From an uncultured Phycisphaerales bacterium (GTDB taxonomy: Bacteria; Planctomycetota; Phycisphaerae; Sedimentisphaerales; Anaerobacaceae), in NCBI GenBank assembly GCA_937927975.1, contig CALEZT010000255.1:1-21919 (forward strand): a stretch of DNA of 21,919 bases, read 5' to 3'. Shown one piece after another: positions 1 through 7,464 of the stretch (positions are counted from its first letter, which is position 1; each line of letters begins with the position of its first letter). The position numbers and the translations under genes were made by a program. The notes beneath the pieces were generated by a model. The model saw only the letters and a list, made by a program, of their open reading frames with translations. It was not told the origin of the DNA and did not search any database.

Positions 1-225
1 ATCGCACAGGGCGACCAGCTTCGCGCCACTCGAAAGCAACTCGGACATATCGCTGAGACCCTGCCCGCCGCAGCCGATCACCGCGAGACCTATCTTGCTG
101 TTGGCGTCCGTCGTGGCGGCGCTGCCGCGTATCACCAGCGGCCCGCCCAAAACGGCCGCACCGATGCCCAACGCTGATGACTTGAGAAGACCACGACGCG
201 ATAAACTCAGTCTCTTGTGGCTCAT
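1..225 (-). CDS. Gfo/Idh/MocA-type oxidoreductase with Tat signal, partial (N-terminal 75 residues)
   Basis: The gene starts at ATG 225-223 and runs off the left edge, so only 75 codons are visible. A ribosome binding site (GGAGAG) lies just upstream. The N-terminus has a twin-arginine signal (SRRGLLK followed by a hydrophobic stretch ending near GSAA), so the protein is probably exported folded. The mature part opens with a Rossmann nucleotide-binding segment: a beta strand KIGLAVIGCG, the glycine-rich turn GCGGQG, then a helix and KLVALCD. This is the usual start of Tat-exported Gfo/Idh/MocA oxidoreductases, NAD(P)-dependent sugar dehydrogenases common in Planctomycetota. The substrate cannot be told from the fragment. 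It is the last visible gene of the minus-strand hydrolase block. The family call is fairly secure; the C-terminal domain is not seen. Confidence 0.8.
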   Translation of the reverse strand, partial: MSHKRLSLSRRGLLKSSALGIGAAVLGGPLVIRGSAATTDANSKIGLAVIGCGGQGLSDMSELLSSGAKLVALCD

Positions 226-245
226 TGTCTCTCCAAGTAATGCAT

Positions 246-356
246 TCACATAGTGGGAACTTGCTTTTCGATGTCAGCCGCCATACTACCTTTCCCTGGC
301 GACGGTGCCGCTGTCGTCAGGTACAGATATAGCACCATTCTTTGTCGATCGCTCAT
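246..356 (-). CDS. Possible 36-residue small ORF between the broken GH95-like gene and the oxidoreductase
   Basis: The ATG (356-354) overlaps the TGA that ends the degraded GH95-like reading frame, in the ATGA arrangement of translational coupling. A GAGGAG lies about 9 nt upstream. The predicted peptide starts MSDRQRMVLY and ends EKQVPTM. I recognise no family and see no signal peptide or membrane segment. It may be chance or another gene tail. It is listed because it fills most of the gap before the next gene. Confidence 0.18.
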   Translation of the reverse strand: MSDRQRMVLYLYLTTAAPSPGKGSMAADIEKQVPTM

Positions 357-1535
357 TGCCGGCTCATCTCCTCTCTTCTATCCTCTGCAAAGGTCCACTT
401 GTCGCCGGGACGGGTAGACACCTGCACGATGCCCCGGGCGTCCGGCGTCAGCGGCCGCAGCGGGCTCTCTGAAGAGTCGCGCGCGACGATTTTCCGCCAG
501 TAGCTCACACTGGTCGGCTGAGGACTGCCAGGTGATGAGATCGCCCGGAAAAACCGGCGTTGTGGGTACCACGATATTGTAGTTGATCGGGGGTGCATCC
601 TCCACGTCCACCACGACGGGGTCCTCTGCCCGCGTACGCGGATAATCGGGCAGCAGGTCCAGCGCCGCCCGGAAGCGCGTCACGAGATCGGGGTCTCGCT
701 CCAAAGTCGTCGCTCCCTCAATGGCCGCCCGGAGAGTATGGCGGGCCATCGCGATGTCGAATGTGCAGTCGCGCTTGCGCTCGAAGTTCGCAGTCCAGCC
801 CCAGTGTTCCGGGGAGACGGAGGGCGACAACACGACCCGACTGTCCCGACGCTCGCATTGGTCGATGAAGTTGGCGCAGAAGACGGCGACGTCCCGAACG
901 GCCGGGTACGCCGTTTGCTCCAGGAACTGACGATCCTGCTCGCATTTATAGTGCCACCATAGAGGCTGAACCGTGAACCCGGCCACTCCCAGGGTGAGGC
1001 CCCATACGTGGTGAATGTACTGCCGCCCGGCCGGACTGTTGACTTTCGACGGATCGGGCGGCTCATAGGCGAACAGGACGTGCGGATAGAACACACCATC
1101 CATGTCGAAGATCTTTCTTGCCAGCCAGCGGGCCCGCGGGCATGGATAGGGATGGGCATGATAGCTGTCCGGACCTTTCCAGGTAACACCTTCCGGCAAG
1201 ATCACCTCACGATTAGGCCAGGCCCCGCGACTCAACTCCTTGATCCGTTTCAGCGTGGGCAACGGCGGGTCGAGGGCGGTATCGAGACGCGCATCCCACA
1301 CATCGTTCTTGGTCAATACCATTTCGATGTTGCCCGAGTCTGTGTAGACCAAGGCGTTGATATCCCCGTTGCCGATTAGAAGCCCATACTCCAGGATATC
1401 ATCGAGCCGCTCAACCGAGACGGCGGCGTTGTCCAGCGCCTCGGAAAATGGAATCGTTTGTCCCGCCCAGGCCGGCATGACCTCGGCCACCAAGGCAGCC
1501 GCCAGGATCAGGGTCCATCCGCATCGTTCATCCAT
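353..1535 (-). pseudogene. Degraded GH95-like glycoside hydrolase with two internal deletions, the second frameshifting
   Basis: The 5' end is intact: ATG at 1535, a signal peptide (LILAAALVAEVMPAWA), and an N-terminal GH95-like segment (LLIGNGDINALVYTD, then DVWDARLD). At about residue 135 (near position 1130) the text jumps from HAHPYPCPRA straight into an (alpha/alpha)6-barrel segment (YPHVLFAYEP, GFTVQPLWWHYK, LSPSVSPEHWGW). The intact GH95-like gene at 19349-21604 has about 300 residues between comparable segments. SPE at residues 241-243 matches the general-acid position of the family. The frame then breaks near position 500, after ADQCELL. The continuing frame is nonsense (many Arg and Ala), while a minus-strand frame ending at 353 carries a plausible C-terminal beta-strand tail (LTPDARGIVQVSTRPGDKW). 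The product would lack the sandwich domain and half the barrel, so it is very likely inactive. An assembly deletion is the alternative. Confidence 0.78.
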
Positions 1536-1583
1536 CTGAGATCCCTTTCCTTCCCTCTGTGCCTTGATGATGCCGGAGCGAAT

Positions 1584-1676
1584 CTACTCTGTCGCGGCTT
1601 GGCGCATGGCGATGGGGACGTATTTCTGCCAAACGGGATTCTCGGCGTCCGGGTGTTCACGCGGCATCCAGGTCAT
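1584..1676 (-). CDS. Possible orphan C-terminal tail or 30-residue ORF
   Basis: An open frame begins MTWMPREHPD and ends PIAMRQAATE, with stop TAG at 1586-1584. Its first ATG overlaps the stop of the acetylesterase gene (CAATGA). The composition is protein-like (ENPVWQKYVPIAMRQA) with coding-like third positions. No family is recognised. It could be a coupled micro-ORF, or the preserved 3' tail of a gene whose body was deleted, as seen for the neighbouring pseudogenes. Confidence 0.28.
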   Translation of the reverse strand: MTWMPREHPDAENPVWQKYVPIAMRQAATE

Positions 1677-2677
1677 TGGGGAACACCGATCAGTCGTTTT
1701 GTCGCCTGAGCCATCGCCTCTCCGATGAGATAGTAGGTTTCGGCGTTCGAGTTCCAGTGGTAGCCCTGTCCGCTGGGCGACCGGTCCTGGGGACGCCAGA
1801 ACGCCTTTGTGCTCACGAAGGCGACATTGCCCTGAAACTCCGGCCGCTGAGCCACGGCCGCCTGAGCCTTCATCAGCGACAGCGCCCGCGGATGCGTCTC
1901 CTCGGGTCCATTCATGCCGGTCTCGGCGATGACAAACGGCAGCGCGGGGGCGCCAAGGTCTTTACGCATGTCGCGGATGAAGCAGGCCATGTTGCTTTCG
2001 TATTCGGCGTTGAACTTGTCGTTGATCCGGTCGTTCCAGCCCTGATGCCAGGCGAAACCGGCGAGCACGTAATGGCCGTCGCTGGCCGGCACAAGATCCT
2101 CCAGATTGCCCAGCGCGGCCCGCGTCAGCGCCAGCGTCTCCCGATAGTACTTGCCGACGATGGCCGGGTCCTGCTCCAGGGCGGCATCGGCTTTCGCGCC
2201 GAGCGAGTACGACGGTCTGCCGGCGCTGGGTGGACGGAAGTCCACGGCGAGGCTCTTGCCGCCCCAGGCGCATTTGATGAGCAGGACCGGCTCATCGAGC
2301 GCATCGCCCATGACCCAGCCAAAGCCCAGTTCGGGGCCGATCGTCTCCGGTCGCGCGCCATAGCCCACGGTGAGCGGCCCCTTGCGGTCAAGGTACGTAA
2401 TCCACACATCATCACGCGTGCGCCAACGCCCGGCATCATCTACCAGAAACGCGAAACGCGGCGCGGTCGCGGCATCCTTCACGAGGAATTCCAGCGAGCC
2501 TTTTCCGCCGTTGCGCTGCGGCTCGGCGCGAATGAATCCGTGCCCTTCCATATTCGATTGTCCGGCGAGGATGAAGATGCGTACCGGCTTCGGCGCCGCC
2601 TCGACGCGATGACTTCCCACCAGCACAACAAGGGGGAACACAAGAATGAACTGAAGAACTTGTCTTTTGAGTGACAT
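1673..2677 (-). CDS. Secreted SASA-family carbohydrate acetylesterase
   Basis: The 334-residue protein starts at ATG 2677 with a strong ribosome binding site (GGAGG, 6 nt spacing). It has an N-terminal signal peptide (LQFILVFPLVVLVGSHRVEA). The mature protein opens with the SASA/SGNH nucleophile block FILAGQSNMEG, in which Ser41 is the expected nucleophile. Further conserved blocks are IKCAWGGKSLA (around 134-144), AWHQGWND (209-216) and GYHWNSNAETYYLIGEAM (305-322), which supplies the probable catalytic histidine, His307. The family removes O-acetyl esters from sialic acid or from plant and algal polysaccharides. With fucosidase and sulfatases nearby, deacetylation of a decorated glycan is the likely job. 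The gene lies 57 bp downstream of the GH95 gene on the same strand, so co-transcription is likely. The family is secure; the exact substrate is not. Confidence 0.88.
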   Translation of the reverse strand: MSLKRQVLQFILVFPLVVLVGSHRVEAAPKPVRIFILAGQSNMEGHGFIRAEPQRNGGKGSLEFLVKDAATAPRFAFLVDDAGRWRTRDDVWITYLDRKGPLTVGYGARPETIGPELGFGWVMGDALDEPVLLIKCAWGGKSLAVDFRPPSAGRPSYSLGAKADAALEQDPAIVGKYYRETLALTRAALGNLEDLVPASDGHYVLAGFAWHQGWNDRINDKFNAEYESNMACFIRDMRKDLGAPALPFVIAETGMNGPEETHPRALSLMKAQAAVAQRPEFQGNVAFVSTKAFWRPQDRSPSGQGYHWNSNAETYYLIGEAMAQATKRLIGVPQ

Positions 2678-2734
2678 TTTGGGCCTCCATATCGGGTACA
2701 GATCGATTGTTGCTTCTCCTCACGTTCACCCCTG

Positions 2735-5098
2735 TCATGGCAGGAGCTCCGGTTCGACCGTCTTCATCTGGCCGTTCACGCGCACCTGCACCGGCATCGG
2801 TTCCGGTGATCGCAGGCGATACGCAGTGACCTGCCCGTCTTTCCACGTCAGGTCCACGGTGATGTTGCCGCGGGCACGCAGGCCTTTGACGGCGCCGGTG
2901 GGCCAGCCCGTCGGCAGGGCCGGCAGCAGCTCGATTTCGCCCGCGTGCGACTGCAGCAGCATCTCGGCGATGCCGGCGCAGCCGCCGAAGTTGCCGTCGA
3001 TCTGGAACGGCGGACAGGCGTCCAGAAGATTCGCGTAGGAACCGGCGCCATGGCCGGTGTAGTTCAGCGTCTCTTCACCCGTGAGATGGAGCAGGGCCCG
3101 GAGAAGTCGGTGCGCGCGGTCGCCGTCGCCGAGGCGCGCCCAGAAACTGATGCGCCAGGCCAGCGCCCAGCCGTTGCTCTGGTCGCCCCGGACGTCGAGT
3201 GACCGTCGGCAGGCGGCCGCGAGTTCCGGCGTCCCGCGCCGCGTGATTTCCGACCCGGGATGCAGGCCGTACAGGTGGGAAGTGTGGCGGTGCGTCGGCT
3301 CAGGTTCCGGATAGGGCTCCAGCCACTCCTGCAGGCGACCGTCGGGGGCGATCTGGTTGGGCGCCAGGCGGGCACGTTTGTCCAGCAGCTCGCGGCGCAG
3401 GTCGGCGTCCACACCCAGGATTTCCGCGGCGCGGGCCGTGTTCCCGAAAAGCTCGCGCAAGAGCTGCATGTCCACAGTTGGGCCCAGGCAGACGTGGGCC
3501 ACCCCGCCGTCGGGCAGCGTGAAGCGGTTCTCCGGCGAGTTGGAAGGGCCCGTGACGAGCCAGTGGCGTTGCGGTTCCTCGATGAGGTTATCGAGGTAGA
3601 AAAGGGTCGAATCCTTCAGGATGGGGTAAGCCCAGCGCAGGAACTCGCGGTCCAGCGTGAAGGCGTAGTGTTCCCAGAGGTGCTGGCAGAGCCAGGCCGA
3701 GCCGCTGACCGTAGCGCCCCAGGCGGCCGATTCGCCGGGCGAAGTGAAGCCCCAGGGGTTGGTTATGACGTGGGCCACCCAGCCGCGCGCGTTGTAGTAG
3801 GCTTTGGCGGTCTTGCGACCCGGCTCGACCAGCGCGGCGATCAACTTGTGCAGTGGTTCGTGAAGCTCCGAGAGATTGCAGACTTCCGCCGGCCAGTAGT
3901 TCATCTGGACGTTGATATCGAGATGCCAGTCGCCGTTCCATGGGGTCTGAATCTCCTCTGCCCAGAGGCCCTGCAGGTTGGCGGGCAGGCCGCCGGGACG
4001 CGAGCTGCTGATGAGAAGGTAACGGCCATAGTTGAAGTACAATGCCGCCAGTGCGGGATCGGCGGCGCCCTGAGAGAAGCCGGCCAGCCGTTCGAGGGTA
4101 GGCAAGGCACTGTTGGAAGTGGCGGGCAGGTCCAGTTCCACCCGGTTGAACCAGCGCTCGTGGTCGGCCTTCTGCGCCGCGCGAAGCTCCTCAAAGGACT
4201 TCCCGGCGGCCCTATCGAGGTCGCTGCGTGTCGCGGCCAGCGGATCGTCCAACTGCCGGCCGGCGAAGCCCCGGTAGTCTGTCGCCGCCGCCAGCAGCAA
4301 CACGACCTCGTCCGCGTTCTTCACGATGAGCGTGTTGTCCTCGGTCCTTACCGTGCCGCCGCGCACCAGGGCACGCACCCTCGCGGCGTAGCGCACGCCC
4401 GTGCCCCCACGGCCATCGTCAAGCCCGCCTGTCATCAGGAGTTCGTTGCCCGCTGAGGCCGTTGTGGTGAAACGCTCAGGTCGGTCCAGGACCAGAGCGA
4501 ATGACAGCGATCCAGGCTGATCGCTGGTCAGGCGGGTGACGAAGACCTCGTCCGGGGCCGAGATGAAGTGTTCCCGGAAGAACGTGATGCCGTCCCGCTC
4601 GTAGGTTACGCGTGCCACCGCCGTTGTCAAATCGAGCTCGCGCTGATAACGCTGCACCGGATTCGTGGAGCCGCTGAACTTCAAGCGCAGGTTGCCGAGG
4701 GTTTGATAACAGCCGAATGGCACCTGGGCCCCCCGTCCGTGCCCGGACCCTTTGCCCTGGCACGTGAAATGGGCGTTGACCAACTTCTCCGCCTCCACGT
4801 TCCTGCCCTCGATCAACAGCCGCCGGATCTCCGGCAGCGCCTGGTGCGCGTCGGGACGGTCGGAGTCCTCGGGCGAGCCGGACCAGACGGAGCTTTCGTT
4901 GAGCACGATACGCTCCTCGTCAACTCCGCCAAACACCATTGCGCCGATGCGTCCGTTGCCCAGCAGCAGTGACTGCTGGAAGCGGGTGGCCGGTTTGTCG
5001 AACCAGAGCGACGTGGTGGGATCGGCGGCCCGCACCGGCGCCGTCAAGACGGCCAGCCGCATCGCCAAGAGGGCAGTAAGGACCATGGTATATCTCAT
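2735..5098 (-). CDS. GH95 glycoside hydrolase (alpha-L-fucosidase / alpha-L-galactosidase type)
   Basis: The 787-residue protein is a full-length GH95 enzyme. ATG 5098 is preceded by AAGGAG at 7 nt spacing. Residues 1-24 are a Sec signal peptide. The N-terminal beta-sandwich follows (LLLGNGRIGAMVFGG at 45-58, LNESSVWSG at 66-74), then the (alpha/alpha)6 barrel (GLPANLQGLW at 370-379, QMNYWPAE at 398-405), then a C-terminal beta domain. In family terms Glu523 (SPEN) is the general acid and Asp701 (IDGNFG) matches the conserved aspartate. The pair of asparagines that activates water in characterised GH95 fucosidases appears as Asp394-x-Asn396. GH95 enzymes invert and remove alpha-1,2-L-fucose or alpha-L-galactose; which one applies here cannot be decided. 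It is the first intact gene of the minus-strand block. Confidence 0.93.
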   Translation of the reverse strand: MRYTMVLTALLAMRLAVLTAPVRAADPTTSLWFDKPATRFQQSLLLGNGRIGAMVFGGVDEERIVLNESSVWSGSPEDSDRPDAHQALPEIRRLLIEGRNVEAEKLVNAHFTCQGKGSGHGRGAQVPFGCYQTLGNLRLKFSGSTNPVQRYQRELDLTTAVARVTYERDGITFFREHFISAPDEVFVTRLTSDQPGSLSFALVLDRPERFTTTASAGNELLMTGGLDDGRGGTGVRYAARVRALVRGGTVRTEDNTLIVKNADEVVLLLAAATDYRGFAGRQLDDPLAATRSDLDRAAGKSFEELRAAQKADHERWFNRVELDLPATSNSALPTLERLAGFSQGAADPALAALYFNYGRYLLISSSRPGGLPANLQGLWAEEIQTPWNGDWHLDINVQMNYWPAEVCNLSELHEPLHKLIAALVEPGRKTAKAYYNARGWVAHVITNPWGFTSPGESAAWGATVSGSAWLCQHLWEHYAFTLDREFLRWAYPILKDSTLFYLDNLIEEPQRHWLVTGPSNSPENRFTLPDGGVAHVCLGPTVDMQLLRELFGNTARAAEILGVDADLRRELLDKRARLAPNQIAPDGRLQEWLEPYPEPEPTHRHTSHLYGLHPGSEITRRGTPELAAACRRSLDVRGDQSNGWALAWRISFWARLGDGDRAHRLLRALLHLTGEETLNYTGHGAGSYANLLDACPPFQIDGNFGGCAGIAEMLLQSHAGEIELLPALPTGWPTGAVKGLRARGNITVDLTWKDGQVTAYRLRSPEPMPVQVRVNGQMKTVEPELLP

Positions 5099-5179
5099 CG
5101 TTGGTCTCCTTGGTTGATTATGACGTCGGCATTGCCCGGTAGTCTGATGTCGAAGATGTTTGCCACCTGCACGAATGTA

Positions 5180-5529
5180 TCACGGAGCACAGTAGCGATA
5201 ATTGAAGCGGCCGTCGGGAGCGACGTCGCCGTGTAAGTAGAAGCCCAAGATGTCGCCGGACGCGGGGACGCTGTCGATCCACTTGAACTCGATGTCCAGT
5301 GCACTATTCGGAGCGAGGCCCAGGAGTTTCCGCGGGACACGTACTTCCATCCAGTCACGAAGATCAGTTCGGGGTCCATCTGGAGGGCACGGTCCCACTG
5401 CTCCTGGAAGTTCAGGCCGCAGGCAATGGCCTCCGGACCGTGGTTGAAACCGTACGCTCTTGTGTAGCCCCGTTCGTAGGAGCCGCGCGGGTCGTTGATG
5501 GCGTCCGGATGGCGGGTGACGATCGCGTT
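5180..5529 (-). pseudogene. C-terminal remnant of a large secreted carbohydrate-active protein, deleted and frameshifted
   Basis: Two protein-like stretches lie in different minus-strand frames. From 5529 one reads RHPDAINDPRGSYERGY, then LNFQEQWDRALQMDPELIFVTGW. That resembles the end of a TIM-barrel-like module in large PVC-bacterial secreted proteins, which commonly read ...FVTGWNEW. Near position 5343 the sense jumps to another frame: MEVRVPRKLLGLAP, ALDIEFKWIDSVP, DILGFYLHGDVAPDGRFNYRY, ending at TGA 5182-5180. This looks like the last strands of a CBM9-like beta-sandwich. The segment normally between the two is missing. An in-frame TGA (5532-5530) cuts the upstream side, and no start codon or signal peptide is found. 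The family assignment comes from remembered sequence patterns and is moderate; the broken state is well supported. Confidence 0.68.
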
Positions 5530-5754
5530 TCAGGGGCATGGATTCCCTCTGTACCTGGTTGTCTGCACAGCAATTCCGTATCAGCCGTTCCAAACCATTG
5601 TAGCTCCTTAGGGGGTCTGTGTGAAGGAGTGCCGTCGAATGCCTGTGATGCCCGCTCCTTTGAACTTGGGTGGGCCAGGACAGAATCTGCCTGCGACGTT
5701 GCCTGTGTCGGCTCAATGGTGCTACCGGGACTCTCCGATGTAGGGTCGTAAGTC

Positions 5755-5830
5755 CTCCATCGGTACGGACCAGCTCGCTGTGGCGGAGCCCGCCGAGGGG
5801 GACACGGAGATTGTACATCGCTTCGTAGGT
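5755..5830 (-). other. Short protein-like stretch, possible further gene remnant
   Basis: One minus-strand frame reads TYEAMYNLRVPLGGLRHSEL and a few residues more, with reasonable codon use. It then degenerates into Arg- and Gln-rich nonsense. It sits next to the palindromic element at 5831. I see no start or domain. The rest of 5530-5755 shows no convincing coding content or structure. Confidence 0.2.
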
Positions 5831-6059
5831 TCATCCGGTTCTCGCGTGCTTTTGTGGTTTCGGCCCGCCCCAGGCGGCGTGCGGAGGAGATTTTCCGCTT
5901 TGAGCCAATAGCATGGATGGGTGACCCGTGATCCGAGACACCGGCCACGGGCCACCAGCCAGGCGTGCGTAGCACGCCGGCCAGGCTGCTGGCGAAAAGC
6001 GCAAAATCTCCCAGGCCCGCCCGCTCCGGGCGGGATCGAAGTACGTGAAAACCGGATGA
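5831..6059. repeat. Imperfect palindromic element with terminal inverted repeats (MITE/REP-like or structured RNA)
   Basis: The ends are 21-nt inverted repeats (5831-5851 and 6039-6059), both reading TCATCCGGTT at the outer edge, with 18 of 21 positions matching. Inside are further nested arms: 5886-5901 against 5996-6011 (15 of 16), and 5920-5930 against 5946-5956 (10 of 11). Local hairpins are a perfect 8-bp stem 6016-6023/6027-6034, a 7-bp stem 5962-5968/5972-5978, and a 5-bp stem in the left GC block (CCGCC-CCA-GGCGG). No transposase is present. Two of the three terminal mismatches are G-U compatible in plus-strand RNA, so a folded RNA is an alternative to a non-autonomous mobile element. 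Open frames across it are Arg-rich and unconvincing. Confidence 0.65.
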
Positions 6060-6061
6060 GC

Positions 6062-6122
6062 CCAAAAAGGAATCTGTTTTTCCCAATTATGCATCTGCGG
6101 GGGATGGACGGAGGTGTATGAT
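6062..6122 (+). promoter_or_regulatory. Locus promoter module, copy A (upstream of epimerase operon)
   Basis: The first box is CCAAAAAGG (6062-6070). A 12-bp spacer starting AA and ending C follows, then the second box CCAATTATG (6083-6091). After 25 bp comes the -10-like hexamer TATGAT (6117-6122). It aligns without gaps to three other intergenic copies in the window. Box starts are 21 bp apart, about two helical turns. No TTGACA-like -35 is present, which suggests an activator-dependent promoter. The predicted start near 6129 leaves a leader of about 170 nt. Confidence 0.6.
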
Positions 6123-6246
6123 TGCGTCAAGAGTTGGTGTGTGTCCACGCACGTTGATGCCATCGAGTGATTGGGGCTCTTTTCGCGTGCGTCGGAGCAC
6201 GATCCATGCTGGTCCTGGGCCAATGGCCGCAAGGACATGAAGAAAC

Positions 6247-6266
6247 GCTGTGAGCGTAGTCACAGC
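6247..6266. promoter_or_regulatory. Perfect CRP/FNR-type dyad in the epimerase leader
   Basis: The sequence GCTGTGA-GCGTAG-TCACAGC is a perfect 7-bp inverted repeat and contains the CRP consensus TGTGA-N6-TCACA. It lies 36 bp before the ATG at 6302. If promoter copy A is used, the site falls inside the transcribed leader, which would fit a repressor site, a second promoter or an RNA hairpin better than classical activation. Confidence 0.5.
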
Positions 6267-6301
6267 AGAATCGTACGCCTGTACACGTAGTGAGAATCAG
6301 A

Positions 6302-7345
6302 ATGAAAACGACAAAGAGCCTCAAAGCGGCCTCTGTACTGAACAGAGACGATCAAATCGTGATTGGCGGCGCCGGTGGCTTCATCGCGGGCGCCTTGACC
6401 CGTTATTTCCATGAGCAGGGATTCACGCGGATCCGGGCGGTAGATAAGAAGCCTCTACCGCAGTGGTACCAGATCGTCCCTGGGGTGGAGTCTCTGTGCC
6501 TGGACCTGAGTGATCACTTGAACTGTCGCAGAGCCTGCGAAGGCGCGGTAGAGGTGTACAACCTGGCTGCCGACATGGGGGGCATGGGCTTCATCGAGCG
6601 ATTTCGCATCGAGTGTCTGCGCAGCGTATTGATCAATACCCACATGCTCGAAGAGGCCTATCTCGCCGGGGCCAGACGCTACTTCTTCTCCTCTTCGGCC
6701 TGTGCTTACAATACGGATCTGCAGAAAGACCCCAATGTACGGGCTCTGAAGGAATCTGATGCCTACCCGGCCATGGCGGAACGTGGCTATGGCTGGGAAA
6801 AGCTCTTTTCCGAAATGGTTTGCCAGGAATATTGGGTGGAGCGCGGCCTCTGGACAGCGATTGCCCGTTTCCACAACGTGTACGGTCCTTACGGCACTTG
6901 GGACGGGGGCCGTGAGAAGGCGCCGGCCGCGATCTGCCGCAAGGTCCTTGAGGCCAGGGATTCCGGGAACCTGGAGATCGAGATTTGGGGCGATGGCCAC
7001 CAGACCCGCAGTTTCATGTACATCGACGATTGCCTCGAGGGCATCGACCGGATCATGCACTGCGAAGACCTGATTGCCACACCGATCAACCTGGGTTCTG
7101 ACTTCCTGACATCGATCAACGACCTCGTTTCGATTGCTGAGAAGATCGGGGGCGTTGTCCTCAAGCGAACCTATGATCTGGACGCTCCCACGGGTGTGGC
7201 CGGTCGCAATAGCGACAACACGCTCATCAAGAGAACCCTGGGCTGGGCGCCCGGTCTGCCCCTGGAAGAAGGCATGAAGCGAACCTATGCCTGGATTGAG
7301 CAGCAGTACATCGGTCGAAAGGCCGGCAAACGTGTAGTGAGCTAG
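6302..7345 (+). CDS. GDP-mannose 3,5-epimerase-like NAD-dependent sugar-nucleotide epimerase
   Basis: The 347-residue short-chain epimerase starts at ATG 6302; an in-frame GTG at 6290 would add 4 residues, and neither start has a strong ribosome binding site. The Rossmann motif is GGAGGFIAG (residues 22-30). The catalytic region has SSSAC (Cys134) and the YGWEK motif (Tyr163, Lys167). The blocks RFHNVYGPYGTW, GGREKAPAA, WGDGHQTRSFMYIDDC and RNSDNTLI closely match GDP-D-mannose 3,5-epimerases, best known from plants, which make GDP-L-galactose and GDP-L-gulose. No signal peptide is present, so it is cytosolic. It heads a unit with a URO-D-like gene and a rhamnosidase. A biosynthetic epimerase inside a degradation locus is unusual. 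A related dehydratase or epimerase activity is possible. Confidence 0.85.
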   Translation: MKTTKSLKAASVLNRDDQIVIGGAGGFIAGALTRYFHEQGFTRIRAVDKKPLPQWYQIVPGVESLCLDLSDHLNCRRACEGAVEVYNLAADMGGMGFIERFRIECLRSVLINTHMLEEAYLAGARRYFFSSSACAYNTDLQKDPNVRALKESDAYPAMAERGYGWEKLFSEMVCQEYWVERGLWTAIARFHNVYGPYGTWDGGREKAPAAICRKVLEARDSGNLEIEIWGDGHQTRSFMYIDDCLEGIDRIMHCEDLIATPINLGSDFLTSINDLVSIAEKIGGVVLKRTYDLDAPTGVAGRNSDNTLIKRTLGWAPGLPLEEGMKRTYAWIEQQYIGRKAGKRVVS

Positions 7346-7464
7346 ACCTTGGGCAGGCGAGTCCTGTCGGGGATCGGCGGCCTCACCTACGGCCTGGCGG
7401 CGGCAGAGCCCCTTGCGGAACTCTCGGTGCGGATGGGCGCGGAGTGATTGGAAGGCAGGAAGGT

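Noticed and set aside
3260..4456. Plus-strand open frame of 398 codons opposite the GH95 gene
   Set aside because: Antisense shadow of a complete, motif-supported GH95 enzyme.
5412..6238. Long minus-strand frames across the palindromic element
   Set aside because: They are Arg/Pro/Ser-rich, run straight through strong hairpins, and lack a ribosome binding site or homologous motifs. The open frame follows from GC content.
7346..7447. 33 open codons in frame after the TAG of the epimerase gene
   Set aside because: A stop-free run of this length is common in GC-rich DNA, the epimerase is complete at its TAG compared with the family, and no motif is visible.
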